Positions 56,961 to 64,000 of a stretch of 64,000 bases of DNA are shown here, one piece after another. The translations under genes were made by a program, and so were the position numbers. Origin of the DNA: Stereum hirsutum FP-91666 SS1 (taxonomy: Eukaryota; Basidiomycota; Agaricomycetes; Russulales; Stereaceae). The DNA is taken from the NCBI RefSeq assembly GCF_000264905.1, contig NW_006763143.1:217711-281710 (forward strand). Reading direction: 5' to 3'. Below the pieces are notes generated by a model. It did not search any database and was not told where the DNA came from. It saw nothing but the letters and a program-made list of their open reading frames with translations. Each line of letters starts with the position of its first letter. The first letter of the stretch is position 1.

Positions 56961-58339
56961 ATGTCTTCAGCTTGTAGTGAGGCATGGCGGCTGGTCAGGC
57001 AGGCGAGCGATGAGCATGGCGCGGGTGCGAGCGGTTTTGAGCTGCTGATGGGCACGGCAACACTTATTTTTGAGCTGGAAGTCGAGGTCTTCTTGCTCGA
57101 GGTGGGTATGTGCGATCGCCTGGATGCGAAGCATGCTTGTCGATGCGCTCGCCTTGGTCGATCTCGACTACTAGGCGATCCCGGGCCTGGGGTACGCGGT
57201 CGAGGAGATCGCGAGGGAGAAGACAAGGATAAAGAGGAGGGGGAAGCCGTTCGTGCTCGGGGCGCAGCGGTATTATGCGTAGGTCAGCGCGATGAGGGAG
57301 GAGTGCCCTAAGGTCGGGGGCGCAACATCGTCGACGTGTGGCCTGTGCATCTGCGGGAGTGGTATGCTAGCGTGGATGGGTAGCAGGCATCTGATGTCGA
57401 CTACTCGTTCTCCTTTCTAGCCTCAAGCTCTACTCAGGTACGACTGCGGGCCGTCGAGCTCATCCTGCCCTGCTTCCTACACCTCGACAAGGCACTCCTG
57501 CCGCTGTATGGAGACCATCAGCTCGACAGCCTCGCCATCGCGGCCACCGTCATCTCGACTCTGCTCACACGTTCATCTTGTGCTTGTGCCGAACGCGCTT
57601 TGTCCTGGTTGAGGCGTCCCACCGCAGAGATGTTGGCCGCCGCTGGGATCAATGCCGCAGACTGGCCTGGTCGACTGTCATTCCACCCGCTTTGCGTCTC
57701 GGCCTTGCATTATGTTCTTTCCTCATACGACGACGGTGGCAGGCGCATAACCGTCCTCGCAGAGGACGCACATGACCCCGCATCCTCAACCATCCTCGCA
57801 TCCTACATCTCCCATCTCCTCTCCATTGCCACCACCCACTCCCACACCTCCTCAAACACACATCGAACGAACTATTTCACGTACATCCTCGCCCTCACTC
57901 TCTCCCACTCCCCACCCCAAACGCTCACCCACCTCGTCTCCCTCTATTTTCCTCCCCCTCCCCCTCATTCTCCCTCTTCTGCCTCGATATTCGCCCCTCC
58001 ACAACTCCCACCCGTCTCGTCCACACTGTCTTCGAACGCACAGACGTCCGCGACCTCCCCGAGTTCGAACAGCGTCAAATCACTCTCGCCCTCCCCCGGT
58101 TCGTCTTCGTCCCCGTGCAATGGCTGAATCTTAATTTGGAGAAGTCGAGGTTACTGATGCATGCGTCGGTGGCACTACAGTCGCAGTCGCATGCGCAACT
58201 ACAAGTGCAATTGCGGATGCACGGGCTGCAGAGATCACCACCGACGTCTCTGAGGCCGTTAATTAACCCGATGACGGCGATGATTCATTTCCGCCGTCTC
58301 GTAGCTTGTCCGGACTTTGTGTTCATGAAGATAGTATAG
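56961..58339 (+). pseudogene. Broken gene of unknown family inside the long-TIR element
   Basis: Protein-like sequence runs through the right half of the element in several frames. Exon 1 reads MSSACSEAWRLVRQASDEHG then ATLIFELEVEVFLLE. A GT..AG intron ending CTACTAG leads in phase to AIPGLGYAVEEIAREKTRIK and RRGKPFVLGAQRYYA. A TAG follows, after which VSAMREECPKVG and, one frame over, RNIVDVWPVHLREWYASVDG continue; one missing G in the GGGGG run near 57313 would explain the shift. Later blocks are ELILPCFLHLDKALLPLYGD, LSFHPLCVSALHYVLSSYDD, TNYFTYILALTLSH and, after another shift in the CT-rich tract near 57960, HTVFERTDVRDLPEFEQRQI and LALPRFVFVPVQWLN. I do not recognise the family. Either a captured host gene or a decayed transposase of unknown type. 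Confidence 0.5.
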
Positions 58340-58428
58340 TGTATTGTATTGTGGTTGTAAGATCTACGGTGTTGTCTGTCGGAGTCCCCAACTATATACA
58401 TTGTTCTGCGAATAGAAATACATTTTGG

Positions 58429-58588
58429 GCCACACAACGACCAGAATCGTCCTGACCGTCCTGACGCACCCTGAGAGCCCTGACAGGCCCTGACGCGCTC
58501 TCGAGACCTCACGGGCTTTTGCGGAACGGATCGTCAGGGCCGCTCAGGGCTTCTCAGGGCCTCTCAGGGATTTCCAAGAGTTCTGATG
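58429..58588 (-). repeat. Right 160-bp terminal inverted repeat
   Basis: Inverted copy of 55459-55618 with three single-base differences. Ends TTCTGATG and is followed by the target duplication CCTTACC. Confidence 0.9.
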
Positions 58589-60371
58589 CCTTACCTATCG
58601 ATCCAGTCAGACGAAGATTCCTGGTCGCGCTCAGTACGGACCTCCAAATACTCGACACACTAAGTTTGCGATAACTCGGCGCCAAGTTGAGTCCCTGGAA
58701 GTACAACTTCAAGGGCATGCAGAGCGACTGTGAGTAAGTGCAGTAACAGCGCCTCGCTGAGCTATATATACTACAGCACCCAGGCTCGTTCTAATCTAAT
58801 CCGAGTCTTTCGTGTTCATGATACTGTACCCGATTTGGCACATATCAAGTTCTCCCGCATTGAGCACATGTATACGGAACCACATATGTTTCCGAAACCC
58901 TCTATTACCTACTACGCCCGAAAACATCGAACAACCTAAATACGCCACAGGGTCTAGCCTGTCTAAAGGGCCGTACATAAATTCAACCCGTCCCGTAAAT
59001 AAACGCAGACGCGAACGCCACACCTCCAGAGCCCCACCAATCGCGATGGGATAATTGACCGTCATCATCCGAGTCCATCATACTTAATGCCACGAACATC
59101 TCGGAACCGTGGCGTCCTCGGCCTTCTACTTCAAGTTCTCATGCACCCCGTGTATGACGCCGACGCCACTCATGATCAGCCACTGCCAGTCCCTAAAATT
59201 AGAGTAAAGCTCGAGCTCAGAGCTCGGACACTGACAGCAGGATTGGGATTCGCAGGCACCGTAACGGTAACGCTATCCTTACGCACCTAAGCATGCACAT
59301 CGCACAAGGGACCGTCAAACTCAGTCTGACGTCCTCCCTCTCTTCCTCCCCTCGCGCCACACACCTTACACTATGCACTCGTGCATGCATGTGTAACCGT
59401 AAATGTTAACGCCACCGAATCGGCGAGTTGACCTTGGCAGGCTTGGTAAATGCGTGACAGGAATCAGGCTTCCGAGATCGAACACACACGGACGGATATG
59501 CATGCAGGGAAATGCACGGTCAGACAAGGGACAGGAGAGGGACGGGCCCAACGACAACATCTAAGATATCAATTCGTGATGATGCATACTAATACGAACG
59601 AATAAAATCAGCCGGCCAGATTACAGCCTCTATTGAAGAACGAAAACGGAGGCTGGTCGGACGGATGATGGAAGATATGATGAGCATGGACGATGCGAAG
59701 AACGAAAACAAAGCCGAGAGCGAAGAGTGATTACTGCGAGTTCGAGTTCGAGTTCGAGAAAACGCTGAGTGGATTGTACGAGAATGAAGGGCGAAAACGA
59801 GACGTCGAGAGCAAGTGACGGGGGTTTTGCATAGCCCGATCGGAAGCGAACAGAGCGTTGATGAAAGAAAACGAGCGAGAAGACGAAGATGGAAGGAAAG
59901 AAAGAGGCAAGACAAGACGATGAGCGACGACCAGCGCGTGTCGCGTCATTTATGGATTGGAACGAATAAGGAAGAGAGGCATAGACAGACAGCGAAGGAA
60001 CGAAAGCAAATGGATTGAAAAAGGATGATATGATTTGGGATTATGGAGCGAAGTCCGGTTGCTATTGTGCGCGAGTACGTATCGTATGCGGGTGAACATA
60101 TGGATTGAGTGGATGAGTGAATGCGGTCATGGATGAGTCGTGAACGTTTATGAGTATGCTACAAGCTTGAGGGTCCGAACGAAACGAAACATGGAACGAT
60201 AACGGGACTGATGAAAGACGAACGACGAAGAGAGAAGACGAAGGCATGCGAGTATGGAGGCATGCATTGTGGAACCGAACGAGCAACCGAGAATCAGAAA
60301 GCCGGATCCGAGCGCTAAACGATCAAAAAGACGCCACGCCACAATAATCAGCACACGTCTCGCCACACAGG
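58589..60371. other. Long intergenic region
   Basis: After the right target duplication no supported gene is present. 59738-59758 holds about three and a half GAGTTC hexamer units. 59580-60370 is rich in overlapping Arg/Ser-type ORFs with no domain, probably the long 3' side of the following minus-strand gene. Confidence 0.45.
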
Positions 60372-61709
60372 TCAGAGCAGAGAAATGCTCACCACAACGG
60401 CCCTGAATACCTCCGCATTCCTGACAATTCTACAGCTCACTCCGAGCTCCGCACACCTCCTCTTCAACTCAGGAAGCAAAGGATGCTTCTCACCTCCCTT
60501 CCATAGCATCAACACCACGCTCCGCGGGCCATCCTCTCCCAGACTCGCCACCAACGGCCCCAATGAGGTATTCCCATCCACACCCAGAGCGATGTCCTTC
60601 AAAGCGACGTCCTTCCTAGGCCTGAAGGCCGCAGACCGTTCGATGCTCAAGCTCTCCAACGCGGGGCATTCCTTCGCCAGGACCGTGGCCTCCGAAGCCC
60701 TCAACGTCGGAAGCGAAAGGGACTGCAGCTTCGAACCGTGCGCGGTGAGGATGTGCTCGAGCGCAGCGGAATCGCTAAACGAGACGTGCAACGACCGGAG
60801 ACTCTCAGCCTTCTCGGTATCGTGGAGCAGCCAGTCGAGGAACTCATAACTCGGAGCAGGCGGGAAGTTGAGACTGAGACTGGAGAGCTTTAGCGCACAT
60901 GGCTCTTCGGCGACAAGCTGAGGTGGGTAGCCACGAAGCGAGAGGTTTTGGAGGCTGGGCCAGGCAGAGATGAGCTGAGGGAGAGCGGAGAAGTTGGTGG
61001 ACCAGTTTGTAAAACGAAGAGAAGTGATGGTGCACGATGCGGAACGGAGGATGGAGAGCGTCTTCTCATCGAACGTCGGCGTTGGGTTCTTCTGGCGGGA
61101 GAAACTGAGAGGGGAGCCGTGTGTATTTTGGGAGGCGGCGTGGGGAGTGGGTGGGCCGTAGAGCGTGAGGTCGATCCCTTTGAGGTTGGGGCACATTGTT
61201 GTGGCCAGGGCGAAGGAACGAGGAAGGAGACGGAAGGGCTGGGAGGGATCGATGGTTGCTCGGAGACTCCGTACACACGAAGCGAGGGCACGACCACGTT
61301 CGGTACCTGGATCGACAGCAGCACGGAATGTGTTGGACGAGCGTTGCGAACGGAGATCGATGTTGCGGAAGAGGAGGGTCTGGGCTGGAGTAGACCATGA
61401 TTTACAGACAAGGGAGCAAGCGAGGAGGAGAGACGTGTCGGGTTCATAGGTCGGGGTGATGGATGCGAGTTCGACTATACTGAGGATAAGTTCGGCTGGG
61501 AGGGTGGCCGGACGGGCATTAGGCTTAGGTTTACAGGGTGCTGGGGGAGCAGGGGGGTATGCGAGCGTAAGGTCAATCGTGATGTCTTTCGACGGGGTCT
61601 GTGTTCGGTTCATGTCAGTCACGAGAGATGGAAGGACCAAGTATAGTTCACGTACGGCAAGCGTGAAGGGCCAGAAAAATCCGGGAAACGAGAGCTGCAG
61701 GTAACCCAT
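60372..61709 (-). CDS. F-box protein with LRR-like C-terminus
   Basis: Not closely related to the tandem F-box-like family. The F-box is at about residues 35-80: ATLPAELILSIVELASITPT then LLLACSLVCKSWSTPAQTLL and FRNIDLRS. Then come LRR-like strands (CPNLKGIDLTLYG, CTITSLRFTNWSTNFSALPQ, WPSLQNLSLRGYP, ALKLSSLSLNFPP, SKLQSLSLPTLRA, CPALESLSIE). F-box proteins carry substrates to SCF ubiquitin ligases. A frame-neutral GT..AG sequence at 61599-61655 (57 nt) could be an intron. If spliced, the protein starts MGYLQLSFPGFFWPFTLA; if not, an internal start MNRTQTPSKDITID is also possible. About 410-445 residues, no disruption. Confidence 0.82.
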   Translation of the reverse strand: MGYLQLSFPGFFWPFTLAVRELYLVLPSLVTDMNRTQTPSKDITIDLTLAYPPAPPAPCKPKPNARPATLPAELILSIVELASITPTYEPDTSLLLACSLVCKSWSTPAQTLLFRNIDLRSQRSSNTFRAAVDPGTERGRALASCVRSLRATIDPSQPFRLLPRSFALATTMCPNLKGIDLTLYGPPTPHAASQNTHGSPLSFSRQKNPTPTFDEKTLSILRSASCTITSLRFTNWSTNFSALPQLISAWPSLQNLSLRGYPPQLVAEEPCALKLSSLSLNFPPAPSYEFLDWLLHDTEKAESLRSLHVSFSDSAALEHILTAHGSKLQSLSLPTLRASEATVLAKECPALESLSIERSAAFRPRKDVALKDIALGVDGNTSLGPLVASLGEDGPRSVVLMLWKGGEKHPLLPELKRRCAELGVSCRIVRNAEVFRAVVVSISLL

Positions 61710-63752
61710 CGTATTCGTCAGAAACTATGTTCAGGATTCGTCGGTCGTCGGGTTCGGGTCGTCGTCGGATGCTCGAGCTAGGTGATGAACACGACGTGAC
61801 TGAGAGCCGCCCGGGATGACGAGGAGAGCGCGGGGGGATGCAGGGAGGACGGCATGGGGGCGTCGAGCGTTGGGTATATATACTTTCCCTCCATCCGTTC
61901 AGTGAGTCAACCCAAAAATTGGCACGGCACTGGCACTTGGGCAGAAGCAAGAGATGTGATGCACCGCCGAGCAGCCGGAAGACAAAGGCCCCTGGCGATG
62001 GGGAATTGCCGTAACTGTCTGCCCGTTTCGAGCGCCCTTCGCTTCCCTCAATCCCTTTCTGGGCATCCAGCGATGCGCGCTGCCTCTTTTTTGCTCTTCC
62101 AATGGGGATCATCTCAGCAAAAAAAAAGTTTCAGTTGGCGGTGAGTCAAGCAGCGGCATGCTCGAGGTATAGTACCTCATCCCATCACACTGCCCCCCGA
62201 ACGCCGCGCCGTTCCAGCGTTCTTGGCCCACCGAACACTCAGCGTCACTTCACTCGTTCAGGCGGGAGGCGGTGGGCAAAGTTGCTGTAGAACGATATCA
62301 TGATCCATGTGTTTGCTGTGTGTTGATGCCATGATGCGAATGGTATGTCTTCACGACGCCCCTGCGAACTGATGGCGCCCGATTGTTCTTGGTCCCACCC
62401 ACAGCAGCTGCTCGCTCTGGCAGAGGATCCGTCCGAGGAATTAATTCACCCACGCCCGCTAGGAGATCACTGCGGTAAGGTTGGATGGGCGCGTGAGCGT
62501 GTACAATATCCCGAATCACCGCTTGCTCCGATATGATCTTATTGTCTTTTTTTCACGCCTTTCGTCCCGGGTTGCCCTCGAACAAATAGACAAGGCAAGC
62601 AACAATAACACTCGCTTCGCACGATTATCGTCAGAAGATCATCTCAGCTCACTTGGACCCTGTGGTTCGCGATGCTACCCGTTTGGAGTCTTGCTACGCT
62701 GACCTGACGCTTTGTGGCGGGTTTGCTGTGGACTTTCGCCTGAACGGGGCAAAGGCATAGTTGTAGGCGCCTATTGGTCCGCGGTGCACGCCGCGCGTTA
62801 AAATGCTTTTTTTCTTTTTTTTAATCTTCGACGGCGTTGGGGCTGCTCCGACGCCAGTCCCACCGGGGAGGCGGGTATGCAGGATGTGTCATTCCATTAT
62901 GTGCCGTCACCGACATCAACCCGTTCGTCAACGGATCGCGGCCATCTGCGTCGACACCGGTCAACGATGATGCGGCTTGGAAGGTGACCGGCCCCATCGT
63001 TTCAGTGTTCAAGCTTTCAGGCTTCAACCAGTGATCATACGTCGTTCGTTGACGGTCTCTGTCTCCGCATGTCACCCCTCGTGGGTCGGGTATGGCGCGG
63101 TTTCACCTCCTGGCCTCCTGGCGATCGTACGCGTCGTCCTGGCCTGATACAAATTCGCTTCAACCTCCATCCCTGCCTCGTGGTACGCGGACAAAAGGCC
63201 TTATTAAATTGCTGCGTGGGGCGAACGAAATGAACTGTTTTTACGAGTACTTGTCATCCTCGACGGGGAACTCATGCTAGTCATACATACGAGATGCTGA
63301 ATTTTGAGTTGCTTCGATCGTTGGCGGACTCGGAGAACGCGCCAAGTTCTCCCGCTCTTGCGCCTTCTCATCTTCGAGGCTTCTCCTGCGCCTGAATTTC
63401 GCCATTTAAGGAAGCGCATGGAGAACGGCGAACGCGCGAACGCACGAATGGATGGAGGGATAGATGAATGGCATGGCGGAACGACGGCGGCGAGGCTGAG
63501 AAGGGTCGGTGTTGTTATTCGTGGCGCCCATTCCGGGCAGTGCACCCCACGCGTGCGAACAACGTAACTTTCGAATGTGCCCCAACTGGCTACTTGCACG
63601 ATGTGATGCATATGGGGTGTGACGGATATTCCTCGCGGCTAGTGTACAGTGTCCTTGGGCGTTCAAGGACATCATGTTCTCTCGCGCTCGCGCTTTCTGC
63701 AGTCACAGAGCTATGTTAGTGCGACTTATCTCGAGGACTGCACACGGCTTAC
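61710..63752. other. Long intergenic region
   Basis: Many short ORFs, none protein-like or splice-consistent. Homopolymer tracts occur at 62120-62129 (A) and 62806-62821 (T-rich). The last part probably holds the promoter of the gene starting at 63753. Confidence 0.45.
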
Positions 63753-64000
63753 ATGCCTCAAGGCGAGACCGTAAGTACTTGTACACCATACCTCATTCAC
63801 GCATCTCTCATCCGTCGTACTCGACTCAATCGCCGCTACTAGTCTACATGCGGCGGTGCTCCACCGGGCATCGTGCATATTGCACCCGTCTTACCTCCTC
63901 CTACCTCCGCAAATATCCATTCGCGGCAAATTCGCCTTCCTATCTCGGACTTGCATTCACCACGAATGGCCGCTGGACTAAAAGGGACACCGCAAGCTCA
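63753..64000 (+). CDS. 5' part of a gene cut off by the window end
   Basis: A short first exon, MPQGET (63753-63770), is followed by a GTAAGT donor and a 72-nt intron ending CTAG. Exon 2 from 63843 stays open in phase to the last base: STCGGAPPGIVHIAPVLPPP, then SANIHSRQIRLPISDLHSPR and MAAGLKGTPQA. The strong donor and the open frame support a gene. Too little is present to name it. Confidence 0.42.

Larger units (their letters stand above)
55459..58588. mobile_element. Long-TIR DNA element of unknown family with 7-bp target duplication
   Basis: A 3,130-bp unit whose two ends are 160-bp inverted repeats (55459-55618 and 58429-58588) that differ at only three positions. CCTTACC stands directly outside both ends (55452-55458 and 58589-58595). 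That is the signature of transposase-made insertion with a 7-bp target duplication. The high TIR identity points to a recent insertion. The interior has no DDE, hAT, MULE or helitron motif that I can recognise; it carries a broken gene of unknown family on the plus strand. It is therefore probably non-autonomous, or its transposase belongs to a family I do not know. 7-8 bp duplications fit hAT, P or KDZ-type elements among known groups. Confidence 0.88.

Overview
The window looks like nuclear DNA from a filamentous basidiomycete, most likely a mushroom-forming Agaricomycete. Genes on both strands are cut by short introns of about 50-75 nt with GT..AG ends, and there are fungal protein families throughout: a mitochondrial NADH-cytochrome b5 reductase, THO complex subunit 1, mitochondrial uS15, F-box-like proteins, small secreted cysteine-rich proteins, a GPI-anchored protein and a fungal deaminase-like protein. 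I saw no operons, ribosome-binding sites or CRISPR. Gene models were spliced by hand from codon phase and splice signals. Family names come from motif recognition, not from a database search.

Layout. 0.1-9.3 kb: a small C2-like protein, an unresolved gene, the MCR1-type reductase, a Ser-rich unknown protein and a UbiA prenyltransferase. 10.7-15.6 kb: three tandem paralogs of an unknown protein on the minus strand, with a candidate PD-(D/E)XK-type protein between copies 1 and 2 on the plus strand. 16.7-20.2 kb: a small acidic helical protein divergent from THOC1/HPR1. 21.7-24.6 kb: an OTT_1508-like deaminase gene and a weak gene. 26.2-27.9 kb: two tandem secreted 8-cysteine proteins. 28.4-31.0 kb: an ABC-class P-loop ATPase. 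31.8-36.8 kb: an unknown protein and an RS-rich nuclear protein. 37.4-45.1 kb: an F-box-like gene, mitochondrial uS15, a GPI-anchored repeat protein and a membrane protein, all on the minus strand. 45.8-49.4 kb: a complete Tc1/mariner-type DNA transposon with TA target duplication. 49.6-55.3 kb: three tandem F-box-like genes, the last one frameshifted. 55.5-58.6 kb: a 3.13-kb element with 160-bp terminal inverted repeats (157 of 160 identical) and a perfect 7-bp target duplication, carrying a broken gene of unknown family. 60.4-61.7 kb: another F-box/LRR-like gene. The window ends inside a gene that starts at 63.75 kb.

Housekeeping genes (reductase, THOC1, uS15m, RS protein) alternate with fast-changing accessory material: three local gene expansions and two DNA transposons. 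Two things stand out. The first is the long-TIR element, which has nested CCCTGA/TCAGGG arrays and no recognisable transposase. The second is the cluster of three paralogs around a possible nuclease. At least four introns appear to use GC..AG ends, two of them in the transposase gene.
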